A DNA stretch of 64,000 nt from Cognatundibacterium jejuense (GCF_014284255.1 NZ_JACOFV010000002.1:62001-126000); one strand, 5' to 3'; shown: positions 49,504 through 59,809, counted from the stretch's first letter. Notes: generated by a model not told the origin, from the sequence alone. Numbers and translations are program-made.

Positions 49504-49540
49504 AAAGCCCGATATAAACGTATCGGGCTTTCTTGTTTTT
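49504..49540 (+). terminator. Rho-independent terminator after psd
   Basis: The perfect 11-base stem AAAGCCCGATA / TATCGGGCTTT with a 6-base loop is followed by a T-rich tract. Confidence 0.85.
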
Positions 49541-49716
49541 AAGCATCTATTTTTAAGTTTTTACTGCTCGCATCATTGCGATATTCCGGCGCACCATATG
49601 CATTTTCAACATCCCCCCAGCGCCAAAAACTTATTCGTTATTCATCTACACCGAAAGAAAAACTAACGTGCCGATAGAAATTTCTTGCAAATTCTCGCTA
49701 CATCAACAATAATCTA

Positions 49717-49735
49717 AATAAGAATTGTTATCATT
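49717..49735. promoter_or_regulatory. Fur-box-like site upstream of hemP
   Basis: TAAGAATTGTTATCA within this 19-base stretch matches the 7-1-7 Fur consensus TGATAATNATTATCA at 11 of 14 fixed positions. It lies about 20 bases before the hemP ATG, where bound Fur would block transcription when iron is plentiful. Confidence 0.65.
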
Positions 49736-49753
49736 TAGATTTTAAGGTTTGTT

Positions 49754-49954
49754 ATGGATGAATATTTACCACATCAGGTTCCGTCTCACGGCATGACAAC
49801 TACTGGGCGTGAACCGACAAAAGCACCAACTTCTGTTCCACGTTTAAACAGCAAAGAATTAATGCAGCACTCAAGAGAAGTCGAAATTGATCACGAGGGC
49901 AGAATTTACCGCTTGCGCGTCACCCAGCTTAACAAGCTGATATTGACCGCCTGA
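49754..49954 (+). CDS. hemP: HemP-family hemin uptake protein
   Basis: Protein of 66 residues. The C-terminal half carries the family pattern RLNSKELMQHSREVEIDHEGRIYRLR in two adjoining stretches and ends TQLNKLILTA. HemP/HmuP proteins are small regulators needed for heme receptor expression in Burkholderiales. An AAGG ribosome site precedes the ATG. It heads an iron cluster with bfd, tonB and bfr. Confidence 0.9.
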   Translation: MDEYLPHQVPSHGMTTTGREPTKAPTSVPRLNSKELMQHSREVEIDHEGRIYRLRVTQLNKLILTA

Positions 49955-50026
49955 TTTTACATCGTCATCAGCCAGCTATTTGCATCTCAGCCAGTCAGAT
50001 CGTAGTCAATCAAATGGAGAAACACG

Positions 50027-50371
50027 ATGCCAAATACTTTACTGAAAGAGACTGTACCAACAGAAGCGCAGATTTCTGGTCATAGCGAAAAATCAACGCA
50101 CGCAGAATTGCTTGTTTCAGCCGCTTTACATCTGATGTCACATTACAGCGTCAATTCAGCGTCTTCATAAGACAACAGTCCCTGCCTGAAGTTAGCTTCG
50201 GTTATAGAACGACACCTGAAGGCCTTGTCTGAATTATCAGATCTGACTCCGGTACTTCGTGCTACTTGCCAACAACTCAGTGAGCAATGGGCTGGTTTGA
50301 TTGATAGTAATTTGAAGCGACAAAACAAAATACAGCGTTTTTCCTGGTTAATGCCTGCCGCCAGCGAGTAA
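50027..50371 (+). pseudogene. Interrupted gene in the hemP cluster (in-frame TAA at codon 48)
   Basis: An ATG preceded by GGAG opens a frame of 47 codons (MPNTLLKETVPTEAQ...LLVSAALHLMSHYSV) that stops at TAA 50168-50170. The same frame then runs on without a stop for 66 more codons (DNSPCLKLASVIERHLKALSE...LSEQWAGLIDS) to TAA at 50369-50371, just before bfd. The second part is plainly protein-like, so a 114-residue gene appears broken by one base change, for example CAA to TAA. From memory similar small helical proteins lie between hemP and bfd in relatives. A sequencing error or stop readthrough is also possible. Confidence 0.7.
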
Positions 50372-50400
50372 GTTCTGATCGAAATTAGAAGGATATTTTC

Positions 50401-50646
50401 ATGATTGTCTGTGTTTGCAACAACGTCTCTGAATCCAAAATCCAGCGTGCAGCCGAAGCAGGCATACGCACCATGGCGGAGCTGCGCACGCAACTTGACG
50501 TCGGGACTTGCTGTGGCAAATGCGCTGGATGCGCCAGAAAAATCTTGCGCGAGCACTGCGAGAAACAAGAAACACAGAGCAACACACATGGCGTGCACTT
50601 ACTACTCCATAACATTCAGTTTCACGCCAAAGGAGTACCAGCATGA
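50401..50646 (+). CDS. bfd: Bacterioferritin-associated ferredoxin
   Basis: Protein of 81 residues with the [2Fe-2S] ligands of the BFD fold: CVC at residues 4-6 and CCGKC near 38-42. The extra C-terminal ~20 residues, after EHCEKQETQ, are longer than in E. coli Bfd (64). It delivers electrons to bacterioferritin to release stored iron. An AGAAGGA ribosome site precedes the ATG. Its stop overlaps the tonB start (ATGA). Confidence 0.93.
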   Translation: MIVCVCNNVSESKIQRAAEAGIRTMAELRTQLDVGTCCGKCAGCARKILREHCEKQETQSNTHGVHLLLHNIQFHAKGVPA

Positions 50647-51329
50647 GCACGGCAAGCGCCAACTTGTTTGAATACGAAGATACTGGATTCAATCTCAAAC
50701 GTTATGCAACGTTTGGCTTTATCGTACTTACTCATATTGCCGCAATTTATGCGCTGAAAAGTGGTTTTGTGACTGAAATCAAAATGAATTTACCAAAAGA
50801 AGTCATCGTCAGCTTTGTTAGCACCCCACTAAATGTCGCAATAAAGAATGACTCCAGGCCAAGCAATACTAAAAAAACGACATTAGCAGTACCAGCGATA
50901 AAGCCAGTCGCATTACCAGATCTGGCCAGTAACGCCCCAAGTGAAAATGCAATCGTGATCGCGGCTGCTGAAACCCCTGTCCACGAAAAACCCGCACTTT
51001 CAACCAGCATCGCCACGGCCTCGGCACAGACTACGCCGCAACCATCGTTGAAGGCCACCAGTCAAGTCGAATATCTACGCGCGCCACAACCCGTCTACCC
51101 TGCACAATCACGTCGTCTGCGCGAAGAAGGAAAAGTAACACTGAAGGTACTCGTCAACGAAAAAGGTGAAGCGGAAAAAGTTGATGTCCATCACTCATCA
51201 GGATCACAACGCCTTGATGAAGCTGCCCGTGCTGCCCTCATGCATGCCTTGTTCAAGCCCTATGTTGAGGATGGTAAAGCAATACCTATGCTTGCCACAG
51301 CAACCATCAATTTCTCCTTAGCTGGATAG
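50643..51329 (+). CDS. tonB: Energy transducer TonB
   Basis: Protein of 228 residues: a short cytoplasmic start, one membrane helix (about 20-42), a periplasmic linker rich in Ala/Pro/Lys/Thr (about 60-140) and a C-terminal TonB domain (about 143-228) with PVYPAQSRRLREEG and GKVTLKVLVNEKG. It transmits inner-membrane proton energy to outer-membrane receptors. exbB and exbD do not follow here, so they must be elsewhere. It is translationally coupled to bfd. Confidence 0.93.
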   Translation: MSTASANLFEYEDTGFNLKRYATFGFIVLTHIAAIYALKSGFVTEIKMNLPKEVIVSFVSTPLNVAIKNDSRPSNTKKTTLAVPAIKPVALPDLASNAPSENAIVIAAAETPVHEKPALSTSIATASAQTTPQPSLKATSQVEYLRAPQPVYPAQSRRLREEGKVTLKVLVNEKGEAEKVDVHHSSGSQRLDEAARAALMHALFKPYVEDGKAIPMLATATINFSLAG

Positions 51330-51463
51330 TTTTATTTCTTAATCTCTTGAAAATTGTTATGATGATTGCGTGGCATGACGCTTGCCCGCAGCCATCAACT
51401 GCCGTCTGCGCCATCACCATTCGCTAGAAATACCTGATTCAAATTTCTTTGAAAGGATGCGCT

Positions 51464-51940
51464 ATGAAAGGTGACGTTAAAGTCATTAAATTGTTGAATG
51501 CACAGCTCACGAATGAGTTGAGTGCCATCAATCAATACTTCCTTCACGCCCGTATGTATAAGCATTGGGGCTTTGAAAAAATCGCTAAAAAAGAGTACGA
51601 AGAATCCATTGGCGAAATGAAACATGCTGACAAGCTGATCGACCGCATTCTGATGCTGGGCGGCTTACCCAATTTGCAAGCCTTACATAAGTTGATGATA
51701 GGCGAAGATACCAAAGAAATGCTGAGCTGCGATTTGAAGCTCGAACAGGCTGCGCAAAAAACGGTAAAAGAAGGAATTGCCGCCTGTGAAGCACATGCAG
51801 ATTTTGTGTCTCGCGAAATCTTCCAGCATATACTTGAAGATACAGAAGAACACATCGACTGGTTGGAAACTCAGTTAGAGCTGATCGAAAAAATTGGCAT
51901 CCAAAATTATTTGCAATCACAAATGACTGAAGAAGAGTAA
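51464..51940 (+). CDS. bfr: Bacterioferritin
   Basis: Protein of 158 residues from the ATG preceded by AAAGGA (an earlier in-frame ATG adds five residues and lacks this site). Conserved residues match E. coli Bfr: heme ligand Met52, and ferroxidase ligands Glu18, Glu51, His54, Glu94 with the later Glu and His of EEHIDWLE. It stores iron as a 24-subunit shell. It follows tonB by about 130 bases and probably works with the upstream bfd product. Confidence 0.96.
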   Translation: MKGDVKVIKLLNAQLTNELSAINQYFLHARMYKHWGFEKIAKKEYEESIGEMKHADKLIDRILMLGGLPNLQALHKLMIGEDTKEMLSCDLKLEQAAQKTVKEGIAACEAHADFVSREIFQHILEDTEEHIDWLETQLELIEKIGIQNYLQSQMTEEE

Positions 51941-52031
51941 TTGCTTAATGTGAGTATTTGCTATTGCGGTGGAGTCCATTTTCTATCAACTTGAATTGGC
52001 GGGTTGCTCACGACCTACTTAATTCAAACAA

Positions 52032-52064
52032 AAAAAGGATGAGCTTTTGGGCATCATCCTTTTT
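52032..52064. terminator. Bidirectional terminator between bfr and the glutathione transferase gene
   Basis: The 11-base stem AAAAAGGATGA / TCATCCTTTTT with an 11-base loop has A and T runs at both ends and lies between converging genes. Confidence 0.85.
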
Positions 52065-52116
52065 TAAGAAACTGTTGAAACGGTCTTCAGGTAACTTTTC
52101 ACCTGAGATAGTCGTT

Positions 52117-52725
52117 TTAACCTGGTACTGTATCTTTAAACGACTGGCGCTCGGACAGTTTATCAAACAACTTACCAAGGTTAGGGAATTCGGTACGCCA
52201 ATCGATATCCGGGAAGCGGAAGTTTAACCAGTCGAGTGCACAAACAACGCTGATGTCTGCCAGCGTCATATGGTTACCGGAGCAAAATGCAGTTTCACCG
52301 AGACCTGCTGACATCGCTTTTAATCCCGCATTGACTTTGTTCATCTGGCGTTCTATCCATTCCGCGCTTTGCTGCGCTTCAGGCCGCAAGGTTTTCTCTA
52401 GACGTACTAAAATTGCGGCATCAAGCACACCGTCAGCCAGCGCTTCCCAGCATTTCACTTCGGCGCGTTCACGCCCCAATGCGGGAATCAACTTACCAAC
52501 GGGCGTTAAGGTGTCCAGATACTCAACAATCACACGAGAATCAAACATCGCACCGCCATCTTCCATCAAGAGACATGGAACTTTGCCGATTGGATTGGAC
52601 TCTTGAATCTTGGTATCGCTGGCCCATACATTTTCCAACAAAAACACGTAATCAATTTTCTTTTCCGCTAAGACAATACGAACTTTTCTTACGTAAGGAC
52701 TGGTGGTAGAGCCGATGAGTTTCAT
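52117..52725 (-). CDS. Glutathione S-transferase family protein
   Basis: Protein of 202 residues: an N-terminal thioredoxin-like domain (about 1-78, with STTSPYVRKVRIVLAEKKI, NPIGKVPCL and the glutathione-binding DSRVIVEYL) and a C-terminal all-helical domain with ADISVVCALDWLNFRFPDIDW. A Ser near residue 9 or 10 could activate glutathione. Length and motifs fit the YibF-like subgroup. Its substrate is unknown. Confidence 0.92.
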   Translation of the reverse strand: MKLIGSTTSPYVRKVRIVLAEKKIDYVFLLENVWASDTKIQESNPIGKVPCLLMEDGGAMFDSRVIVEYLDTLTPVGKLIPALGRERAEVKCWEALADGVLDAAILVRLEKTLRPEAQQSAEWIERQMNKVNAGLKAMSAGLGETAFCSGNHMTLADISVVCALDWLNFRFPDIDWRTEFPNLGKLFDKLSERQSFKDTVPG

Positions 52726-54445
<1,720 letters not shown>

Positions 54446-54495
54446 TTTTGTATAACTTGAACATGCGGATGTTCAAGTTCTCGAACCAAAATAAG

Positions 54496-54529
54496 AAAGC
54501 GCAATCAAACAGTTGATTGCGCTTTTTTT
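54496..54529 (+). terminator. Strong rho-independent terminator after purB
   Basis: A perfect 13-base stem AAAGCGCAATCAA / TTGATTGCGCTTT closes on the loop ACAG and runs into seven Ts. Confidence 0.9.
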
Positions 54530-54627
54530 CATCCTCTATTCAAGTATGACAACGAGCCTTATGCACGCCTACTGCAAGGTATTGCTTATCAAAATCAACA
54601 TTAGAAAATAAACCGTGTTCAGCAGAG

Positions 54628-54667
54628 TTGAACTTTTTTTGCTATATTAGTTCTAATACGAACTAAT
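54628..54667 (+). promoter_or_regulatory. Promoter with palindromic operator ahead of the b561-yceI-yceI-marR cluster
   Basis: ATTAGTTC-N6-GAACTAAT (54646-54667) is a perfect 8-base-arm palindrome. TTGAAC (54628-54633) and TCTAAT (54652-54657) lie 18 bases apart and fit -35 and -10 boxes, placing the -10 inside the palindrome so a bound repressor would block it. The MarR-type gene at the end of the cluster is the obvious candidate regulator; that link is inference. Confidence 0.65.
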
Positions 54668-54690
54668 TTTTATTTTACAGGAATCCAGGT

Positions 54691-55227
54691 ATGCCGACAA
54701 AAGATCGATATCCGATAACACTCATCGCTTTACATTGGCTCATCGCTATCTTGATTGTTACCGCTTTTGCACTCGGCACAATCATGACTGACATGCGCAT
54801 CAGCCCAACCAAGCTGCAATACTACTCCTATCATAAATGGCTGGGTGTCACGGTGTTAGGATTGGTGGCAGTCCGCCTGTTAGCGCGCTTACTTAGTGCA
54901 GCGCCCGCCTATCCTGAAACTATGGGAATCTGGCAAAAGAATGCCGCAAATGCAACGCACATCCTGTTGTATGTGTTGATGTTTGCGGTTCCCTTGTCTG
55001 GCTATTTTTATACATCTGCTGCTGGTTATCCGGTCGTGTATCTGGGTCTGTTTGAATTACCAACCTTTATCGCCCCGGATCCAGACCTTAAACATACACT
55101 CAAAGAATTACATGAATTACTAACTAATGTCATGCTCGGCGTCGTGATCTTGCATGTACTTGCCGCACTCAAGCATCAATTCGTTGATAAGGATGGTATC
55201 TTGCGCCGCATGATGCCGACTAAATGA
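54691..55227 (+). CDS. Cytochrome b561-type membrane protein
   Basis: Protein of 178 residues with four predicted membrane helices and histidines for b-type heme (His15 near the start, HKWLG in helix 2, and further ones in helices 3 and 4). It belongs to the CybB-like family and is a paralogue of the b561 near 4.3 kb. The gene heads a set with two yceI genes and a MarR-type regulator; b561 and YceI are often encoded together. AGGA precedes the ATG. Confidence 0.9.
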   Translation: MPTKDRYPITLIALHWLIAILIVTAFALGTIMTDMRISPTKLQYYSYHKWLGVTVLGLVAVRLLARLLSAAPAYPETMGIWQKNAANATHILLYVLMFAVPLSGYFYTSAAGYPVVYLGLFELPTFIAPDPDLKHTLKELHELLTNVMLGVVILHVLAALKHQFVDKDGILRRMMPTK

Positions 55228-55259
55228 ATCCATCCGTAATGAATAATCAGAGGAAAATA

Positions 55260-55826
55260 ATGAAACTCTTCAAAAATTCCAAGCAACTTCTCGTCTCAAC
55301 CATCGTCGTTGCAATCGCGATTCCTGCACTGGCAGCCATCTCCAAACTCGATACCAGTAAAAGCACGGTCGGTATCGTGTTTAAACAAATGAATGTGCCG
55401 GTGGATGCTAAGTTTAAAAAATTCTCAGCAGTCATCGATTACAACGCCGCCAAACCAGAAACCTCAAAAGCGAGCGTAGAAATTGACCTCGCCAGTTTTG
55501 ATTTAGGCGATGCCGAGTACAACAAAGAAGTATTGAAAAAAGAATGGTTTAACGCAGCGCAATTTCCTAAAGCCAGCTTCGTTGCAACCAGCATGAAAAC
55601 CAGCGGCGCAGGCAAACTTGATGTGAGCGGCACATTGACCATCAAAGGCAAAAGCGCTGCCGTCAGTTTTCCTATGAACGTAAAACAGGAAGGCAATACA
55701 CAAGTGTTTGATGGCAGCCTGCCGATCAAACGTCTGGCGTTCAATATCGGCGAAGGTGAATGGAAAGACACCGGTATGGTCGCCGATGAGGTCACGATTA
55801 AATTTCACGTAGTCACCACGCAGTAA
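55260..55826 (+). CDS. YceI-family periplasmic lipid-binding protein (first copy)
   Basis: Protein of 188 residues from the ATG preceded by AGAGGA; a longer frame into the b561 stop is not needed. It has a signal peptide (about 1-24, ending PALAAI) and a lipocalin-like YceI domain with SKLDTSKSTVGIVFKQ, KASVEIDLASFD and NAAQFPKASF. YceI folds hold isoprenoid lipids. It is unlike the second copy in detail: the DPSHT-type start is replaced and it lacks Cys. Confidence 0.88.
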   Translation: MKLFKNSKQLLVSTIVVAIAIPALAAISKLDTSKSTVGIVFKQMNVPVDAKFKKFSAVIDYNAAKPETSKASVEIDLASFDLGDAEYNKEVLKKEWFNAAQFPKASFVATSMKTSGAGKLDVSGTLTIKGKSAAVSFPMNVKQEGNTQVFDGSLPIKRLAFNIGEGEWKDTGMVADEVTIKFHVVTTQ

Positions 55827-55884
55827 AAACTCAGCAAGAACGCAGTAGCACGAAATTTTACGAAGTTATCCCATGTTAAATCCT

Positions 55885-55912
55885 GAATGTCAGCAACTAC
55901 ACGCTGACATTC
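55885..55912 (+). repeat. Stem-loop between the two yceI genes
   Basis: A perfect 10-base stem GAATGTCAGC / GCTGACATTC with an 8-base loop lies just before the second yceI gene. No T run follows; it may set relative mRNA stability. Confidence 0.6.
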
Positions 55913-55937
55913 AACCTTTATCCAATCAGGAGTCACT

Positions 55938-56504
55938 ATGAAATTAGCAAAACTCATCGCCGCCGCTTTGGTTATCAGTACAGCACCAGCATTTGCAGAT
56001 ACTTACAACATTGATCCTAGCCACACTTACCCAAGTTTTGAAGCTGACCATATGGGCGCTTCTGTATGGCGCGGTAAGTTTGATAAAACCAGCGGCACAG
56101 TTACTTTAGACCGTGCAGCGAAAACAGGCACAGTTGATATCACGATCGATACTTCATCTATCGATTTCGGTATGACAAAAATGAACGATCACGCTAAATC
56201 TGCGGATATGTTCAATGTCGAAAAATTCCCAACTGCCACTTTCAAAAGTACTTCTGTCAAATTCAATGGCGACACTCCTGTTACCGTCGATGGTCAATTC
56301 ACTCTGTTGGGCGTCACTAAGCCATTGACACTGACCATCAACAAATTTAAGTGCATTCAACATCCAATGTTGAAAAAAGAAGTTTGCGGTGCTGACGCAT
56401 CTGCAGAATTCAAGCGTACAGATTTTGGCCTGAACTATGGCACCCCACGTTTTGCACCTGAAGTAAAATTAGCGATCCAGGTTGAAGCCGTTCGCGCTGA
56501 CTAA
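55938..56504 (+). CDS. YceI-family periplasmic lipid-binding protein (second copy)
   Basis: Protein of 188 residues with a signal peptide (about 1-20, ending PAFADT) and a classical YceI domain: [44 protein letters not shown] and [30 protein letters not shown] holds two cysteines that could form a disulfide. It is probably a periplasmic carrier of ubiquinone-like lipid serving the b561 protein; that role is inference. AGGAG precedes the ATG. Confidence 0.92.
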   Translation: MKLAKLIAAALVISTAPAFADTYNIDPSHTYPSFEADHMGASVWRGKFDKTSGTVTLDRAAKTGTVDITIDTSSIDFGMTKMNDHAKSADMFNVEKFPTATFKSTSVKFNGDTPVTVDGQFTLLGVTKPLTLTINKFKCIQHPMLKKEVCGADASAEFKRTDFGLNYGTPRFAPEVKLAIQVEAVRAD

Positions 56505-56524
56505 CATTTTGCAATAATTGCGTA

Positions 56525-56588
56525 ATGCAACTTCCGACGGAAGTTGCATGAGTGCATAAAGCGGCGATGTTTATATCGATATCGCCGC
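56525..56588 (+). repeat. Two stem-loops between the second yceI gene and marR
   Basis: First stem: ATGCAACTTCC (56525-56535) / GGAAGTTGCAT (56539-56549) with a 3-base loop. Second stem: GCGGCGAT (56561-56568) / ATCGCCGC (56581-56588). Neither ends in a T run. They may attenuate or protect the transcript ahead of the regulator gene. Confidence 0.55.
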
Positions 56589-56607
56589 AGATACTGACGA
56601 TTAAACC

Positions 56608-57036
56608 ATGAGTAAACGTTACCTCCGCAGCATACGTCTGCTCTCCGAATGTATGCAACTTTTTGAACAGGCATCCAACCGAAATGTGCGTCAGTTCGGT
56701 TGCACACCAGCACAATTCGACATCATCGCCACACTAGGTAATACCCCAGGAATGACTTGCAAAGAACTGGGCGAAAAAACCTTAATCACCAAAGGCACAC
56801 TAACTGGCGTACTCGATCGCATGGAGCAAAAAGGCCTGGTTCAGCGTGAACGCGGGGATGGGGATCGGCGTCAATTATTTGTTAAACTAACGCCGCAAGG
56901 TGAGGCGACTTTCAGTGAAATTTTTCCTAAAGTTGTCCATGCTGGCGAACAACGGTTTTCAGGCTATACCGATTCAGACTATTGCGACCTGGAACAAGCG
57001 CTCAGTAAATTAAAAAAACATTTGAATGAAAATTAA
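56608..57036 (+). CDS. MarR-family transcriptional regulator
   Basis: Protein of 142 residues with a winged helix-turn-helix (about 35-100): CKELGEKTLITKGTLTGVLDRMEQKGLVQRERG in adjoining stretches, then DRRQLFVKLTPQG as the wing. Cys residues at about 32 and 50 could sense oxidation, but this is speculative. It is last in the b561-yceI-yceI cluster and probably regulates it through the palindrome at 54646-54667. Confidence 0.9.
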   Translation: MSKRYLRSIRLLSECMQLFEQASNRNVRQFGCTPAQFDIIATLGNTPGMTCKELGEKTLITKGTLTGVLDRMEQKGLVQRERGDGDRRQLFVKLTPQGEATFSEIFPKVVHAGEQRFSGYTDSDYCDLEQALSKLKKHLNEN

Positions 57037-57066
57037 TTGCCCGATAAAAAACCTCAGCTTCAAGGT

Positions 57067-57750
57067 TTACCAACTAGCAGTTGATGTCGGTGCGAAGCAT
57101 TTTTCAGCTTCATCAGCAATGCGATAAAGTATCTTAGAAGTCAGCGCTGAAAAATAAGCTGCGTTCTCGTTTTCATATTTTAAAAGTAATCTGCAGCAGA
57201 TAGAATCAGTCCAGTACCAACCTGATTGACGCTCTTTAAGTGAAGGATGATTGTTGAGTGATGCAGGAATGGGTAAATCCAGTGCCTTGGCATCGCCCCA
57301 AAAGTAGGCCGCAGAGTTGCTAAGTGTATAGGGTTTATTTAATAAATGAGCTGTTAGCCTATCGTACAACAAAGTAAAGTCGACAAATTCAATACCCCCA
57401 GTTGACATCGATTGGGCATCAAGCTGTACCCAGCAGTGATAAAACTTCATCTCAGCGAGATTCCGGGCGTTACGACGCTCGTTACGAGTCGGAGTAATCA
57501 GTACATATTGCTCATCACCGCAATCCATAATTTGCCCACCACCAACAGCCTTATATGGTGCATTTGTCAAAATTTTTAATACCCTTGCCCCGACAATTGC
57601 AAACTCAGCACATTTACCGAATGCACCTCTTTTCACGCTGGCATAATTGTCTTCCATAACGTCAAAAATGACCGTATAAATAATGTCTCGCCATGCTTGC
57701 GGCACAGGAAATTCGATTACGCTGGAATGATGAGGTGTAGTGCTTAGCAT
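57067..57750 (-). CDS. Unknown protein with transglutaminase-like Cys-His-Asp layout
   Basis: Protein of 227 residues from the first ATG. GKCAEFAIVGARVL (Cys about residue 46), FYHCWVQLDA and IEFVDFTLLYD give Cys, His and Asp in the order and spacing of transglutaminase/papain-like folds. It may belong to the DUF2026 group, named from memory and unverified. No signal peptide. Its role and substrate are unknown; catalysis is only suggested by the motif pattern. It is convergent with marR. Confidence 0.7.
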   Translation of the reverse strand: MLSTTPHHSSVIEFPVPQAWRDIIYTVIFDVMEDNYASVKRGAFGKCAEFAIVGARVLKILTNAPYKAVGGGQIMDCGDEQYVLITPTRNERRNARNLAEMKFYHCWVQLDAQSMSTGGIEFVDFTLLYDRLTAHLLNKPYTLSNSAAYFWGDAKALDLPIPASLNNHPSLKERQSGWYWTDSICCRLLLKYENENAAYFSALTSKILYRIADEAEKCFAPTSTASW

Positions 57751-57962
57751 TTTCACTAGTAAGCAAAAGGAAAATTTAAAAACCGCATGATATCGCAAAG
57801 TAACATAATATTACAGAAATAGCCAAATTTTACATCTCTATTTCGAACAACAGGATTTTATTAAAAAATTTGAAAGATTTTATTCTATCCGTGAAATCAT
57901 TTTCTGGTTCAATTTTTTCACACAAATATGCTTCAGCAAATAACTGGCAACAGCAAAGGACG

Positions 57963-57995
57963 AAAAAAATGGCCAGAAAACCTGGCCATTTTTTT
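57963..57995 (-). terminator. Rho-independent terminator after the VOC gene
   Basis: The stem of up to 14 pairs (core ATGGCCAG / CTGGCCAT) with a 5-base loop is flanked by A and T runs and touches the VOC stop codon. Confidence 0.85.
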
Positions 57996-58386
57996 ATTTG
58001 ACGCGATAAACCGCACATAACTTATTACCATCCGGATCTCGAACATAGGCCAGGTACATTGCTCCCATGCTTCCTTCACGCAGACCTGGCGGGTCTTCAC
58101 AGGTTCGACCACCATGAGCGATCGCCGTATCATGAAATTTTTGTACCTGTTCTGCCGAGGTACATTTGAAACCTATTGTGCCGCCATTGGCAAACGTTGC
58201 AACCTCTCCATTGATAGGCTCAGTAATGCCAAAACTGTTGCCATCGTGTCGATAGAAGAGTCTGGTGTAACCCGACGGAGAAATATTGCGAAATCCCTCA
58301 CCGGCCCCCAGAACTCCCAGCACAGCATCGTAAAATAATTTTGAGCTTTCGATATTATTTGAACCTAGCATCACGTGACTAAACAT
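57994..58386 (-). CDS. VOC-family (glyoxalase/bleomycin-resistance fold) protein
   Basis: Protein of 130 residues with the paired beta-alpha-beta modules of the family: FSHVMLGSNNIESSKLFYDAVLG at the start and YLAYVRDPDGNKLCAVYR at the end. Possible metal ligands are His4 and residues of the second module, but the usual Glu near the end is not obvious. Substrate unknown. It is a single gene closed by a strong terminator. Confidence 0.88.
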   Translation of the reverse strand: MFSHVMLGSNNIESSKLFYDAVLGVLGAGEGFRNISPSGYTRLFYRHDGNSFGITEPINGEVATFANGGTIGFKCTSAEQVQKFHDTAIAHGGRTCEDPPGLREGSMGAMYLAYVRDPDGNKLCAVYRVK

Positions 58387-58505
58387 GTTTTCTCCTTATT
58401 GATTTTGCGCCTAGATTTACATCACTGAATGATAATACAAAATCAACTGGACCCAGGCTAAGTACGTCTGATGATAAATCGAATCCATCATTGAAACGCA
58501 AGTGT

Positions 58506-58790
58506 CTATTCCAGTCCATTCATCGCAGTGATCCTAGTCATCATCGCTGGTTCACCATCATCGTTTGGATAAATGCGCTGCAACAACGCAAAGTATGCTG
58601 CGCTACTTGTACTATTTAAATGATTGATATTACTATGATAACAACATGGAAAAGCTTCTTGGCCTCGTATCCATTCGGCAGCTTGACGGTAGGCGCTCCC
58701 CAGTTTAATGCCTTGTGGGATTTGCCAAACGCTATACACTGCAACACCTGCGGCGGGTTGCACGAGCCACAAGCTTCTATAAACGAGCAA
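58506..58790 (-). other. Weak open frame in the gap between the VOC gene and secF
   Basis: The 457-base gap 58387-58843 contains a minus-strand frame of up to 94 codons opened by TTG (ending NDDGEPAMMTRITAMNGLE). It has no ribosome site and no recognised family. It could be a remnant of a gene or chance. No RNA gene is apparent in the gap. Confidence 0.3.
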
Positions 58791-58806
58791 AAGAGCCTGA
58801 AATAAA

Positions 58807-58828
58807 AAAAGCCAGCAAGCTGGCTTTT
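58807..58828 (-). terminator. Rho-independent terminator after secF
   Basis: The stem AAAAGCCAGC / GCTGGCTTTT closes on a very short loop 15 bases past the secF stop, with a run of As on the plus strand giving a T run in the secF transcript. Confidence 0.85.
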
Positions 58829-58843
58829 CTAATTGATGAACGA

Positions 58844-59782
58844 TTAAACGACGGCGCCGTCTGTATCGTCTTTTTCTTTGACTGGCTTGATCAGATCTTC
58901 ACGTTTGACACCCAACCACATCGCAATCGCAGCAGCAACGAACACTGATGAGTAAATACCAAAGCAGATACCAATCGTCAACGCGACAGCAAAATAGTGC
59001 AAAGTCGGGCCGCCGATCAACAACATCGACAACACCATCATCTGTGTACATCCGTGCGTGATCACCGTACGTGAAATGGTACTAGTGATTGCATTATCGA
59101 TGACTTCTTTGACCGTCATCTTGCGCTGCTTACGGAAGTTTTCGCGGATACGATCGAAAATAACCACGGATTCATTGACCGAGTAGCCCAGTACCGCTAA
59201 CACTGCTGCCAATACCGACAAGTTAAATTCCCACTGGAAAAACGCGAAGAAACCAAGAATGATGACCACGTCATGCAAGTTAGCGAAAATCGCTGCTACT
59301 GCAAATTTCCATTCAAAACGAATCGCCAGATAAATCACAACACCAATGACCACAAACAACAAGGCCATCAGGCCATCGTGCATTAACTCGTCACCCACTT
59401 GTGAACCGACTTGTTCCGTACGTTGCAACTTCACATCTGGGTCAGCGGCCTGCAAAGCAGTGAACACTTTTTTCGCTTGATCGTCTGCCGAAATTTCTTT
59501 CGGTGATGGCAAACGAATCACCACGTCCTGCGCTTTACCAAAGGTTTGCACTGGCACATCAACAAAACCCAAGGACTCTACCGTTTTACGCACAGAATCA
59601 ACGTCAGCGGCTTTGGAGTACGATACTTCCATCACCGTACCGCCGGTAAATTCGACAGATAAATGCAAGCCTCTGTGCAGCAAGAAAAACACGGCAGCAA
59701 CAAACGTTAAAGCAGAAATGACATTGAAAATCAGCGCATGGCGCATGAAAGGAATGTCTTTTTTAATGCGGAATAATTCCAT
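58844..59782 (-). CDS. secF: Protein translocase subunit SecF
   Basis: Protein of 312 residues with six membrane helices: one near the N-terminus (about 16-35), a periplasmic loop with EFTGGTVMEVSY, then five helices with GYSVNESVVIFDRIRENFRK. It is an RND-type partner of SecD that uses proton force to help exported proteins leave the Sec channel. It is the last gene of yajC-secD-secF and begins 27 bases after secD. Confidence 0.97.
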   Translation of the reverse strand: MELFRIKKDIPFMRHALIFNVISALTFVAAVFFLLHRGLHLSVEFTGGTVMEVSYSKAADVDSVRKTVESLGFVDVPVQTFGKAQDVVIRLPSPKEISADDQAKKVFTALQAADPDVKLQRTEQVGSQVGDELMHDGLMALLFVVIGVVIYLAIRFEWKFAVAAIFANLHDVVIILGFFAFFQWEFNLSVLAAVLAVLGYSVNESVVIFDRIRENFRKQRKMTVKEVIDNAITSTISRTVITHGCTQMMVLSMLLIGGPTLHYFAVALTIGICFGIYSSVFVAAAIAMWLGVKREDLIKPVKEKDDTDGAVV

Positions 59783-59809
59783 AATGAATTCCTGAATTCT
59801 TATCTAGAC

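Noticed and set aside
50143..50598. Minus-strand frames across the interrupted gene and bfd
   Set aside because: Bfd on the plus strand is certain, and the minus frames show no ribosome site or domain.
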